DNA of 64,000 nt. Source: Pseudomonadota bacterium. Lineage in GTDB: Bacteria > Bdellovibrionota > Bacteriovoracia > Bacteriovoracales > Bacteriovoracaceae. The DNA is taken from contig JAIYDL010000016.1 of the NCBI GenBank assembly GCA_027487515.1, positions 124,001 through 188,000 of the forward strand, given 5' to 3'. The stretch's first letter is position 1. The number at the start of each line of letters is the position of its first letter. The position numbers and the translations under genes were made by a program. Positions 36,111 through 44,752 of this stretch are shown here, in pieces. The notes beneath the pieces were generated by a model. The model searched no databases. It saw only the letters and a list, made by a program, of their open reading frames with translations, and was not told where the DNA came from.

Positions 36111-36869
36111 ATGCCGATAATTTCCATTATCACTCCAACTTTCAACTCTGCCCAATACATCGAAGAGACTTACCGATCTGTTCTGTCGCAGACTTTCGCA
36201 GACTGGGAGTGGCTCATCATCGATGACTGCTCCGGCGATGAGACAACGGCCGTTCTCAAAGAGTTCGAGGCCCGCGACAAGAGGATAAAAGTTTACCGGA
36301 ACGAAAATAATTCCGGGGCATCCTTTTCTCGAAACGTGGGCCTCGATCATGCTGCTGGCGTTTTCATCGCTTTCCTTGACGCCGACGATGAATGGAGACC
36401 AGAGAAGCTCGCGACCCAATTGTCTTTCATGAAAGACACCGGCGCCTCTATCAGTTGTCATGACTATGTCATCATGACCGATGAGAAGATTCCGACGGTG
36501 ACGGTACGGATGCATTCCCGTGTCACACTCTCTGAAATCAGTGCGTACAATCCACTCGCGACGTCTTTCATGATGCTCCGAAGAGATCTCATCGGGACGC
36601 AGCGCTTCGACCTCACTCTGCGCCGCCGGCAAGATTGGGTGTTCTGGTATCAGCTCCTCAAATCCGGATCCGAGGCCCGGGGTCTAAACCAGGTCCTCGG
36701 GAGCTACCGAAAGAGCATCCGCTCTTTATCCAGTGATAAGTTAAAGATGGCCCAGATCCAATGGAACATGTACCGCCGCTACTTTGGGCTTGGCCTCGTC
36801 GCGTCTACCCTCGCGTTCATTCGGTACGCCTGCTACGGGATCAAAAAACACTATCTCGCTCGGAGATAG
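36111..36869 (+). CDS. Glycosyltransferase family 2
   Basis: A 252-residue GT-A glycosyltransferase. ISIITPTFNSAQYIEETYRSV, WLIIDDCSGDETTAVL and ASFSRNVGLDHAAGVFIAFLDADDEWRP give the complete family-2 signature with the DADD metal site near residue 95. RRRQDWVFWYQLLKSG is the acceptor/catalytic region. GAGG lies five bases before the ATG. The preceding gap of 148 bases shows no clear promoter or terminator. Its last 29 bases overlap the convergent Wzy-like gene. Confidence 0.92.
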   Translation: MPIISIITPTFNSAQYIEETYRSVLSQTFADWEWLIIDDCSGDETTAVLKEFEARDKRIKVYRNENNSGASFSRNVGLDHAAGVFIAFLDADDEWRPEKLATQLSFMKDTGASISCHDYVIMTDEKIPTVTVRMHSRVTLSEISAYNPLATSFMMLRRDLIGTQRFDLTLRRRQDWVFWYQLLKSGSEARGLNQVLGSYRKSIRSLSSDKLKMAQIQWNMYRRYFGLGLVASTLAFIRYACYGIKKHYLARR

Positions 36870-38031
36870 CTCCCTGGCCAACGAGCGTTTCGTTGGAGAG
36901 TAAGATCGCGAGAGGAACCGCGAAGTAGATGTCGAACATTTCGAAGTTCGTCGCGAGGAGTACGAACATGAGGCAGAGAAAATAGTGCTTATACCTCGTG
37001 TAGTCCCGCGACAGGACGTAGTACATCGAGAAGGCGATGAACCCACAGTACACGATGAGCCCGAGGTTCGTAATCAGCTCGAAGTGAATGTTGTGAAAGG
37101 ACGAGTAATTGTTCTTCGTCAGGGCCAGAATTTCCTGAGCTGAAAACCCTACGCCCTGACCGACGATGGAAATGTTCTTCTTGAAAAGCTCATTTAAGAC
37201 ATTCCTCCCATTGAGGGTCTGACTCCCGAGATAAAGTTGCACATACCCCAATCCGATCACCGGCAAGGCGAGCCACTTTATTCTCCCCAATGCATGCCGA
37301 ACAAGCACAAAGGCACCGAGGCTCGCGATGAAGAGGGCCTCTCCACGAGAACTCTTGATCAGTAAAAAGACCCCAGAGCAGACGAGCGCCAGACGAACCA
37401 AGAGCTCCCGGGAGTAGGTGGGCCTCAGGAAACAAAGACTCACCAGGACCAGGGGGTACACTGTCAATGCGACGCCCTCGAGCACAGCGTCTCGTAACCC
37501 AAACAAGTGCTTGGCGAAGTTGATGCAATCGAGGGCCTCCATTCGAATGACCTTGTTCTCCCGATCAAAAAGATTCTCCATCAGCGGTCCAAAAGTGTCC
37601 CAGAGTCCTGTGGTCCCTCGGACCTTGATCGCCGACGCAAGCGCAAACACAAAGCTGATGATGATGTAGGCTGAGATCGTGCGGAACAAGAACCGAAGAT
37701 TCGGGGTGGAGCGGAGGAGATCCGAAATGCAAAGCACGAGGTGGGGCGTGAGTAAGAAAAATGCGAGGTAGAGGTTCAGGTAAATGTTTGCCACGAGGAG
37801 GTGGACGCCGAGGATCAAGGCTTGGCCGGCGAGGACTCCCGCGTGGAGCTTAATCTGCGAAACCTTTCTGTGGGTGACTAAGGATGCGCCGTACAAGATG
37901 ACCGGGGCCATGAACTGCGCCAGGATCACCTTCGAATCGATCGCTGCAGCGATCACTTTCGACGGCTGAATGCACGCGAAGGTGACGCAGAAAAAATTAA
38001 AGATGAAGAGTGGACTAACGAGCTGGCCCAA
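36841..38031 (-). CDS. Wzy-like polysaccharide polymerase, paralog 2
   Basis: A 396-residue membrane protein with about ten helices, full-length paralog of the protein at 4728-5963. Both keep IQPSK, LEGVALTV, KSSRGE, GYVQL, LNGR-x-x-LNELF and YSSFHN, and both end convergently into a plus-strand glycan gene. The conserved Arg in SSRGE and the polar YSSFHN loop are the best candidates for function. I infer polymerase or ligase activity from topology and context. It overlaps the KpsS-like gene upstream by 17 bases and the glycosyltransferase downstream by 29, which is unusually tight on both sides. Confidence 0.72.
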   Translation of the reverse strand: MGQLVSPLFIFNFFCVTFACIQPSKVIAAAIDSKVILAQFMAPVILYGASLVTHRKVSQIKLHAGVLAGQALILGVHLLVANIYLNLYLAFFLLTPHLVLCISDLLRSTPNLRFLFRTISAYIIISFVFALASAIKVRGTTGLWDTFGPLMENLFDRENKVIRMEALDCINFAKHLFGLRDAVLEGVALTVYPLVLVSLCFLRPTYSRELLVRLALVCSGVFLLIKSSRGEALFIASLGAFVLVRHALGRIKWLALPVIGLGYVQLYLGSQTLNGRNVLNELFKKNISIVGQGVGFSAQEILALTKNNYSSFHNIHFELITNLGLIVYCGFIAFSMYYVLSRDYTRYKHYFLCLMFVLLATNFEMFDIYFAVPLAILLSNETLVGQGAISERDSVF

Positions 38032-39283
38032 GCGTCAGCCTCTCTTTCATGCGGTTGATGGTTTCTTCGTCGTAGTAGAAAATGTTTCCGTTGATTTGGT
38101 AGTGGTAGATGAGGAAGTTTAAGAAGGACTGGCGCAGAGACTCGTTCTCCGGTGCCGGATCCTTGAGCTTGGATTCAATGTCGGCGCAGATCTGCGCAGG
38201 TGTAGACTTAAGCAGGACTCCTGGGATGTTATAGTGACTATTGCCCAGGGAGATGATCTTTTTCTTCTTGATGAGCGCCTCGACGATCGTCGCCGAATTC
38301 ACCAGAACGACCAGGGAAGCCCCTTCGAGAAGCTGGCCCGTGTTCCCGGCGCTCACAAGGGAGTCGTCCCGGAACCGATAGTTCACATGGGCCTCCATGG
38401 GATGCTTCTTGAAGACGAGAGAGTACTCTCTTCGTAAATCGTCTGGGAGCTCACTGTAGGCCGTCTCTAGGAGATCGATCACTTCCTGAGTTCCGCCGAA
38501 CTGAGAGTGGATGATGGTCTGAGTGTCTTTGGTGACTTGGAGTGGCACGAAGATGTACTTTTTACTGATCTCGACGTTCATCGGGGGACTGGATACGAGG
38601 TCGAGCTTGGCCAGGAATAACTTCCCGTACTGTGTAAACGAATAGTACTTGTTCCGGAGTTTGACGTTCAGTCGGAGGATGTCTCCCACCTTATTTAGGC
38701 AGAGGAAGGCGGAGAAAAAAAGGAGCCGCTGGATCCGCTTCGACCAAGGCTGCCTGATCTTTCGAAAGCCCTTGGAAATCTGGAAATTTCCCTGCTGATA
38801 AAACTCCGGTTCTTGGGGGACCGATGAGAAGGCATTAACACCCTGAGCGTCAAAGGTCAGGGTATGAGGTCTGAGAAGTCCGTCTTCCAGGAAAAAAATC
38901 GTAACACCGAGCTCTTTCGCAACTTCTCTGGCAACTGCATGCTGCCACCGCAGATCATTGTGGCAGATGATATGGGTGATCTGGCGCTTAGCAATAAAAT
39001 TACGCAGAAATTCCAGGTAGCATGCCATGAGCTTAAGTTCAGAAGGTGTCGGAGACTTGATGTTCGAGTTGGCCAAGCTCCTGATCCCTTCAACTCGCTT
39101 AATACTCTCTGGGGACGGATTACGCTTACGGAGCTCTCGGGTGATGAGGCTAAACCTCAACTTGGGGAGGAAGACTAGATACCCCAGGTTGAAGAGGTGA
39201 ACAAAAGTGGTCTTCGGCTTCAGCGCTCCTACCAGTTCCTTGAAGAGATGAGAATACGGTGGTTCTAGGATGAGGAGGTTCAT
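38015..39283 (-). CDS. Capsule polysaccharide biosynthesis protein, KpsS/LipB-like
   Basis: A 422-residue soluble protein of the Capsule_synth type, in which KpsS/KpsC relatives are beta-Kdo transferases that build a linker for capsule export. The N-terminal half has HIICHNDLRWQHAVAREVAKELGVTIFFLEDGLLRP, of which HNDLRWQHAVA and FFLEDGLLRP are the recognisable parts. The C-terminal half has YIFVPLQVTKDTQ, LVFKKHPMEAHVNYRF and SLVVLVNSATIVEALIKKK, the phosphate-binding end shared with capsule glycosyltransferases. The ATG at 39283 overlaps the upstream flippase stop as ATGA. No KpsC, KpsM/T/E/D is visible nearby. Confidence 0.7.
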   Translation of the reverse strand: MNLLILEPPYSHLFKELVGALKPKTTFVHLFNLGYLVFLPKLRFSLITRELRKRNPSPESIKRVEGIRSLANSNIKSPTPSELKLMACYLEFLRNFIAKRQITHIICHNDLRWQHAVAREVAKELGVTIFFLEDGLLRPHTLTFDAQGVNAFSSVPQEPEFYQQGNFQISKGFRKIRQPWSKRIQRLLFFSAFLCLNKVGDILRLNVKLRNKYYSFTQYGKLFLAKLDLVSSPPMNVEISKKYIFVPLQVTKDTQTIIHSQFGGTQEVIDLLETAYSELPDDLRREYSLVFKKHPMEAHVNYRFRDDSLVSAGNTGQLLEGASLVVLVNSATIVEALIKKKKIISLGNSHYNIPGVLLKSTPAQICADIESKLKDPAPENESLRQSFLNFLIYHYQINGNIFYYDEETINRMKERLTLGPAR

Positions 39284-40395
39284 AACTCTTGCTGTTTCCA
39301 TCGGAAATACAAATTCACGCAGACCAGTCTACTAAACAGCACCACGAACAGTTTCCCGTAGGAAGTGATCGAGGTGAGTACTAAGGTTAGACTTAATGAG
39401 AGAACAAGAAAATCGATAAAGTGAGATTCGTACAAATTTTGGAACCGTTCTTTAGATTCGAAGAGCATCATGTAAACGGAGCGCAGGAGATCCCCGGAGA
39501 AGAGCGCAACCAAGAGGTAGAGATCAAGAGACGAGAACTTCGAAACCCCCAGGACTTCAAGGCCTTTGAGGACGTAGGCATCCAGGAAAAAAAGTCCGAG
39601 CATCCCCGACACAAACAGAGCGGTGATGCCCAGGATGCTCTGTTTCATGATTTTAAGCCTCTCAGAGGCCATCGTGAGTCTCTTATAACAGGTCTGGTAG
39701 ATGGGTGAGAAGAAGGTCAGGTTTCCGGCGTTTAACAGGTCTCTGATGGAGGAGTAAAGACCGAAGGATTTTTGATCAAGGATGTAGAGGAGTGCCCAGC
39801 GCTCGGCGATCTTGGTCAACTGAAACGAGAGGTTGTGAAGTTGAAACTTAAAGAAAACCTTCCATTCCTGAACAGGAAGGAAGCCTCGATCCAAGCTCCG
39901 AAAAGGAAAGGAGAGGAGAAGAATCAAACTCGCGGCCCAGAAGCTCTTAAACACGAGTGCGAGAGGCTCGCCACCTGAATCCAGCGTAAAAAGGATGGCC
40001 TGGGCAAGGAAGGCCAGGGACCTAAAGGTACTGAAGAGAATCGGGTTTTCTCGTGCTCCGTACCAGCCGTTGAGGATATAGAGGAGACTGTAGAACATGA
40101 AGACCGCTGATTCTGTTCCCGCGAAACCGTAAAAAATACCAGTCAATCCGATCGCAACCAGGAACAGTGAAGTTAGGATTCTGCGTTGTTTCCCATCTTC
40201 ATGGTCCGAGTACCGACTCAGGGACTGAAGAGTCCCGGAGTAGAGGACGGAGGTAAAAAATTGGTAGAAGGCGATCTTGTAAGAAACAACACCGTACTCT
40301 TCAAGATTGAAGATCCGGAGGCACTGGCCCAGGAAGAAAAATCTTGAAACGATTTCGATGACCCGATTCAGCACGATCCAGAGGTAGTTCTTCAT
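39280..40395 (-). CDS. Second Wzx-like flippase
   Basis: A 371-residue membrane protein with ten to twelve hydrophobic helices. The start VLNRVIEIVSRFFFLGQCLRI and IFNLEEYGVVSYKIAFYQFF resemble the first two helices of polysaccharide transporters. The remaining chain alternates hydrophobic helices with short basic loops (SLDRGFLPVQEWKVFFKF). It is shorter than most Wzx proteins. It lies between the second priming transferase and the KpsS-like gene, so it may flip a second type of repeat unit. A small intergenic gap of ten bases separates it from the priming transferase. Less secure than the Wzx at 34787. Confidence 0.62.
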   Translation of the reverse strand: MKNYLWIVLNRVIEIVSRFFFLGQCLRIFNLEEYGVVSYKIAFYQFFTSVLYSGTLQSLSRYSDHEDGKQRRILTSLFLVAIGLTGIFYGFAGTESAVFMFYSLLYILNGWYGARENPILFSTFRSLAFLAQAILFTLDSGGEPLALVFKSFWAASLILLLSFPFRSLDRGFLPVQEWKVFFKFQLHNLSFQLTKIAERWALLYILDQKSFGLYSSIRDLLNAGNLTFFSPIYQTCYKRLTMASERLKIMKQSILGITALFVSGMLGLFFLDAYVLKGLEVLGVSKFSSLDLYLLVALFSGDLLRSVYMMLFESKERFQNLYESHFIDFLVLSLSLTLVLTSITSYGKLFVVLFSRLVCVNLYFRWKQQEL

Positions 40396-40405
40396 CTGAG
40401 TCTAC

Positions 40406-41725
40406 TTACTGGCCGGCGCCGGTGATGACCGTCTTAATCGTCTTCAGGATAACGATGATATCGAGGAAGAGGTTCCGGTTCTTCACGTAGAACAGGTCGT
40501 ACTGAAGTTTTTCGAGGGAGTCTTCGGTTGAGTAGCCGTAGCGGAACATGACCTGGGCCCAGCCCGTGACCCCAGGTTTGACCATGTGGCGAAGGTTATA
40601 ATAGGGGATCTTTTTCGCAAGCTCAGAGTCGATGATCTCCGGGCGCTCTGGTCTCGGGCCCACGAGGCTCATCTCACCCTTAAGAATGTTGATCAGCTGG
40701 GGGAGTTCGTCGAGGCGTGTTTTGCGCAGAATCTTCCCGAGGAAAGTTATCCGAGCGTCCCCAGGCTTGGCCCATTGGGCGCCTGCTTTCTCAGCGTCTC
40801 GGACCATCGAGCGCAGCTTGTAGAGAGTGAACGGTTTGTTGTTGAGTCCCGTGCGCGTTTGCGTGAAGAGAATGGGCCGCCCGTGAAACAGAAGGAGGAT
40901 CGGGACTAGGATCGCGGCAACTGGAATCAGCATGATCAGCATGATGAGAGCGACGATGCGATCCAGTAAGAATTTGAGCAGGTCGTAGGACCGACTTTCT
41001 TGGTGGCCACAGTATTCGATGAACCAAGTTTCATCGATCGAACTCAGCGGGATTTTCCCCGAAATATTCTCAGCGAACTTCGCCAGGTCAATGACTTCGA
41101 TGGTTCCCAGGAGGTTGAAGATCTGTCCCAGAAGCACACTGTCCTTGGTGGAGCTTCGCTCCACCGCAATCAGCTCGACACCTTCCGGGAGCTTCTCCTG
41201 AACGGCGTGCTCTGTTTGCATGGTCCGGATGATCCGGTACCCGAGGTAAGGCTTTCTTTTTATCTCTTCCCGCACAAGTTCGGTTGTTGTTTCGGACCCA
41301 ATGAGGAGCACCCCTCGGTTCCGCCGCACATCCGAGAAGAACGAAAGGAAGAGTTTTCTCCAACCGTACAAAAGGGCCAGGGCAGTGAGGGAGATGATCA
41401 GGAGGTTAGTCTTCGGTGTGAGCTTCGTGATGGTTATAGGGAGGAGGTAGATGATGACAAAAGATCCTGCCAGGCTTGTTCCGATACTCCGCATTAGCGA
41501 AGTGGAGAGGGAGGCAGGGTTATAGGTCCGGAGGGCGTAGAGACCTTCGATGAAAAAGACGAACAACCAGAACGGGTAGACGATCATGAAGAGATTGAAG
41601 TGCGCGTCGAAGTACCGGTGGCCCCAGTCTCCTCCTGTCTTAACGGCGATGGTCAGAATAAGTGCCAGCAGAAGACACGCGACATCGCCAAAGAAGAGGA
41701 GAAAAGTTTTTGCCCGGTTTGACAT
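40406..41725 (-). CDS. Second polyprenyl-phosphate sugar-1-phosphate transferase
   Basis: A 439-residue priming enzyme. Four to five N-terminal helices and a Rossmann-like linker (RGVLLIGSETTTELV) precede the catalytic domain: FDLL-like LLKFLLDRIVALIMLIML, GRPILFTQTRTGLNNKPF, LYKLRSM, TRLDELPQLINILKGEMSLVGPRPE (key residues D-E, R-P) and PGVTGWAQVMFRYG. The closing YDLFYVKNRNLFLDIIVILKTI matches EpsB/WcaJ-like enzymes. It differs clearly from the transferase at 30782, for example MFRYGYS against NGWRGDT, so the two probably use different sugars. It is preceded by the ligase gene in the same direction. Confidence 0.92.
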   Translation of the reverse strand: MSNRAKTFLLFFGDVACLLLALILTIAVKTGGDWGHRYFDAHFNLFMIVYPFWLFVFFIEGLYALRTYNPASLSTSLMRSIGTSLAGSFVIIYLLPITITKLTPKTNLLIISLTALALLYGWRKLFLSFFSDVRRNRGVLLIGSETTTELVREEIKRKPYLGYRIIRTMQTEHAVQEKLPEGVELIAVERSSTKDSVLLGQIFNLLGTIEVIDLAKFAENISGKIPLSSIDETWFIEYCGHQESRSYDLLKFLLDRIVALIMLIMLIPVAAILVPILLLFHGRPILFTQTRTGLNNKPFTLYKLRSMVRDAEKAGAQWAKPGDARITFLGKILRKTRLDELPQLINILKGEMSLVGPRPERPEIIDSELAKKIPYYNLRHMVKPGVTGWAQVMFRYGYSTEDSLEKLQYDLFYVKNRNLFLDIIVILKTIKTVITGAGQ

Positions 41726-41757
41726 GGAGTTGATTTTATAAAGGATACTCTTCTATG

Positions 41758-42921
41758 TCATTCTTCTTGTACGGCATATCTTAAGGCTACCGAGAGGGAG
41801 TAGAAGAACATGAGCATCGATGCGTTATTGGCGTTGAGGGTTGATTCGAACATGCTGGAGATGATAAACGCCACGGCCATGGGAACGATGGTTGACTTCA
41901 AAATGAGGGGCGAGCTGTAGACTTCGATCCCCCAAAAAACTAACCACCCCGTGAAGACAATTAGTCCTAACAGGCCCGTGCCTGCGGCAACATCTAGAAA
42001 CAGGTTATGGGCATGGGCGTCATTGTATTCCTTGTGAGCGAGATCGTTTTCCTCTTTGATCCGCTTGAGTTGCGAATGAAAATTTCCGAATCCCCAGCCC
42101 AGGACTGGCTTCTCCTTGGTCGCGATGATGGCGGCGGTCCAAAGACTTTTTCGGATTTGATCTGAACTGCTTTGCTTACTTTGCAGGAACCGTGACTTCA
42201 CTTGAGATTTCCCGAATTGGTGAAACCCTGCGAGGGCGAGAACAACCAGCATGCTCGTCACACCGACGGCGATGCCGAGGGATCGCCGGTAAAAGTAAAA
42301 CAAAAAGGGGATGCCGCAGAGAACTCCGAGGAGCGCCCCTCGGGTGTAAGTGAGGTACATCCCAAAAAATCCGACAAGAATTGCCAAAAGACCCAAACGG
42401 ACATCGAGCCATGGGATTTTGTCTCTTCGCACAAGTAAGTTTAAAAGTACCAGAAGGATCATCGCCGACCCATACCCGTACCGCATGGTCTCTGTCAGGC
42501 CCGACGCCCTCGGCATGCCCTGGTAGAAAACCTGCCAGCCAGAGTAGAGGCCAGCCGCGATCAGGCTTACACAAAGCGTCCTGAAAAGAAGTGTTTTCGT
42601 TTTCAAGGTCACGGTCGCAATCCATGCCCTAAGAACGAAGATCCCTCCCACTCCGTAGAGGAAGTATTTAATTCTCCCAAAGTTCTTGGAAGGCTTCGGA
42701 ACAAAATCGAGGTTGAGAAAAAGACTGACGGTCGCAATCGCTGCGAACGCAAGAAGAAACCAGGCGCTCTTAGGCAGTTCCAGCTTTCCGTTTTGGACCG
42801 CTCGGAACGAATAGTAGGCAAGAGGAAGAGCGAAGAGAATTTGATAAACTGAAAGAACGCTCACGGAGGTGAAGACGCCAGCGGCGAGGAAAAATAATGA
42901 GGAACTCACGAGTTTTATCAT
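41758..42921 (-). CDS. O-antigen ligase (WaaL/RfaL-like)
   Basis: A 387-residue membrane protein with ten to twelve helices. The Wzy_C domain is clear: TYTRGALLGVLCGIPFLFYF (key part TRGA), KSLWTAAIIATKEKPVLGWGFGN, and NDAHAHNLFLDVAAGTGLLGL with the conserved H-A-H-N-x-x-L of WaaL and Wzy. WaaL joins finished polysaccharide to lipid A-core at the periplasmic face. It is the first gene of a minus-strand series ending at 36841 and is separated from ugd by 206 bases, in which only a TAGAAT (43089-43094) and the SD CGGAG before ugd stand out. Confidence 0.8.
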   Translation of the reverse strand: MIKLVSSSLFFLAAGVFTSVSVLSVYQILFALPLAYYSFRAVQNGKLELPKSAWFLLAFAAIATVSLFLNLDFVPKPSKNFGRIKYFLYGVGGIFVLRAWIATVTLKTKTLLFRTLCVSLIAAGLYSGWQVFYQGMPRASGLTETMRYGYGSAMILLVLLNLLVRRDKIPWLDVRLGLLAILVGFFGMYLTYTRGALLGVLCGIPFLFYFYRRSLGIAVGVTSMLVVLALAGFHQFGKSQVKSRFLQSKQSSSDQIRKSLWTAAIIATKEKPVLGWGFGNFHSQLKRIKEENDLAHKEYNDAHAHNLFLDVAAGTGLLGLIVFTGWLVFWGIEVYSSPLILKSTIVPMAVAFIISSMFESTLNANNASMLMFFYSLSVALRYAVQEE

Positions 42922-43127
42922 GAAGGAAAAGGTAACAAAGCCAAAGGGTGACGTCTATCTTTTCGGTCCCTTCACTGGCCCGGAGGAACTTGTCGTGACT
43001 ACATTTGAAGCCCCTGAGATCGAAGCAAAAGAAACTCAAAACTCCCCATCTTCCACCTTTCTCGCTTTCATTTTTCCCTCTCATAACCTAGAATAGCCTC
43101 ACTTTTCATCCTTCTCGGAGCGTATTA

Positions 43128-44441
43128 ATGAAGCTTAGCATTATTGGAACCGGTTACGTTGGTCTTGTCACTGGAACATGTTTCGCCGAAATGGGCCACG
43201 ATGTGACTTGCATCGACATCGATGTCGCCAAGGTAGAACGGATGAAAAAAGGCGAGTGCCCGATCTATGAACCAGGGCTCGAGGCCCTCCTCCAGTCCAA
43301 TTTTCAAGAAGGCCGCCTCCACTTCTCGAACGACTATAACTCTGTCACCAAGGCCGAGGCCGTATTTCTGGCCGTTGGAACTCCCTCCTCTGATGACGGT
43401 CAGGCGGATCTCAAGTACGTCTTCGGCGCTTGCGATTCGATCGCTCCCTACCTGCAGGACGGAGTTGTGGTGGTGGTTAAATCAACGGTTCCAGTCGGAA
43501 CCGGCAATAAGGTCCGCGAGTACCTCAAGTCCAAAACGAAGAAGACGTTCTACGTCGTGAATAATCCAGAGTTCTTGAAAGAGGGTTCTGCGGTAGAAGA
43601 TTTCATGAAGCCAGAACGCATCATCATCGGCTCCATTGAAGATACGGCAGCGGAGATCATCGAAGAACTCTACGAGCCATTTAACCGCCAGATCAAGCGC
43701 ACCATTCGCATGTCTAATATCTCGGCCGAAATGACAAAATACGCTGCGAACTGCTTCCTCGCCACCAAGATCTCCTTCATGAATGAAGTCGCGCGTCTGT
43801 GCGACATCGTGGGCGCTGATGTGGAAGAGGTCCGGCACGGAATCTCAACGGACTCACGGATCGGGTCTCAGTTCCTTTATCCAGGACCGGGCTACGGCGG
43901 CTCATGCTTCCCGAAAGACGTGAAGGCCCTTGTCCACACGGCCCGGGAGCACGGAGTGAACTTCAAAATCGTTGAGGCCGTGGAACTCGTCAACAAAGAG
44001 CAGAAAAAATACCTCGTCGGCAAAGTGAAGAAGCACTTCAAAGAGGACCTCAAGGGCAAAACCTTCGTCCTCTGGGGCACGGCCTTCAAGGCGAACACCG
44101 ACGACATCCGTGAAACACCGGCCATTGACACTGCCGTCGCTCTCCACGAGGCGGGTGCGAAAGTTCGATTCCACGACCCTCAAGCTGCCGATCACTTCGA
44201 GGCGCTCATGGTCAAGATGGGAATCCCCGTCGATCAGTTCGAAAACAAATACGACGCCCTCAACGGCGCCGATGGACTTCTAGTTCTCACCGAGTGGAAG
44301 CAATACCGCGCTCCTGACTTCGAAGAGATTAAGTCACGTCTGAAGACCCCAGTGATCTTTGATGGTCGGAACCTCTACAGCACGAAGAAGGTGTTGGAGT
44401 ATGGGTTTGAGTATTATGCGATTGGGAAGGCGATTCGGTAG
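43128..44441 (+). CDS. ugd: UDP-glucose 6-dehydrogenase
   Basis: Oxidises UDP-glucose to UDP-glucuronate with two NAD. The N-terminus has GTGYVGLVTGTCFAEMG, then AVGTPSSDDGQADLKYV, VVKSTVPVGTGNKVR and NNPEFLKEGSAVEDF. GPGYGGSCFPKDVKAL near residue 262 carries the catalytic Cys, and LWGTAFKANTDDIRETPA the Arg of the subunit interface. The length of 437 residues is typical. CGGAG precedes the ATG by seven bases. It supplies uronic acid to the polysaccharide region. Its stop is only two bases from the stop of the convergent receiver gene, the left edge of the AT-rich cassette. Confidence 0.96.
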   Translation: MKLSIIGTGYVGLVTGTCFAEMGHDVTCIDIDVAKVERMKKGECPIYEPGLEALLQSNFQEGRLHFSNDYNSVTKAEAVFLAVGTPSSDDGQADLKYVFGACDSIAPYLQDGVVVVVKSTVPVGTGNKVREYLKSKTKKTFYVVNNPEFLKEGSAVEDFMKPERIIIGSIEDTAAEIIEELYEPFNRQIKRTIRMSNISAEMTKYAANCFLATKISFMNEVARLCDIVGADVEEVRHGISTDSRIGSQFLYPGPGYGGSCFPKDVKALVHTAREHGVNFKIVEAVELVNKEQKKYLVGKVKKHFKEDLKGKTFVLWGTAFKANTDDIRETPAIDTAVALHEAGAKVRFHDPQAADHFEALMVKMGIPVDQFENKYDALNGADGLLVLTEWKQYRAPDFEEIKSRLKTPVIFDGRNLYSTKKVLEYGFEYYAIGKAIR

Positions 44442-44443
44442 GT

Positions 44444-44752
44444 TTAAAACGGACAGCTCTTGCCGACGATGCTTTTTATCCACGGCAAACCGGTAACATC
44501 GATATCTTCATATCCTGTACAAAGGTAGATGTTTGGGAAGCCAAGTGCACTTATTCGCTCTGCCTCAACCTCTCCTTTAATCCCATGGTCTAGATTTGAA
44601 TCGATGAAAATCATCGAGTCTAATGGAAAACTTCCTGCCTCACTAATAAAACTGTCGACTGTTGAGTAACTCACAAAAGCGTGGCCACTTTTTTTAGCCT
44701 TTAGTGACCAACTTAGTTTAACGAATTTGTCGTTATCAATTAAAATTTTCAT
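44444..44752 (-). CDS. Stand-alone receiver-domain protein
   Basis: A 102-residue single-domain response-regulator-like protein. The layout fits a receiver: acidic pair D6/D8 in ILIDNDKF, candidate phosphoacceptor D51 in MIFIDSNLD, T79 in LCTGYED and K98 near the end (GKSCPF). These correspond to the DD, D, T/S and K positions of CheY or Spo0F. It lacks any output domain and is slightly short. GAGG stands six bases before the ATG, and it overlaps the upstream methyltransferase-like gene by 17 bases. As the last gene of the cassette with a histidine kinase, it is the obvious phosphotransfer partner. Assignment rests on residue placement by eye. Confidence 0.68.
   Translation of the reverse strand: MKILIDNDKFVKLSWSLKAKKSGHAFVSYSTVDSFISEAGSFPLDSMIFIDSNLDHGIKGEVEAERISALGFPNIYLCTGYEDIDVTGLPWIKSIVGKSCPF

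Noticed and set aside
36087..36632. A 181-codon minus-strand frame opposite a GT2 gene
   Set aside because: The plus-strand GT2 has a complete signature and a good ribosome binding site; the antisense frame has no domain features.
42869..43096. A 75-codon plus-strand frame before ugd
   Set aside because: It starts inside the opposite ligase gene, has no ribosome binding site and no features; the region is better read as the ugd leader.
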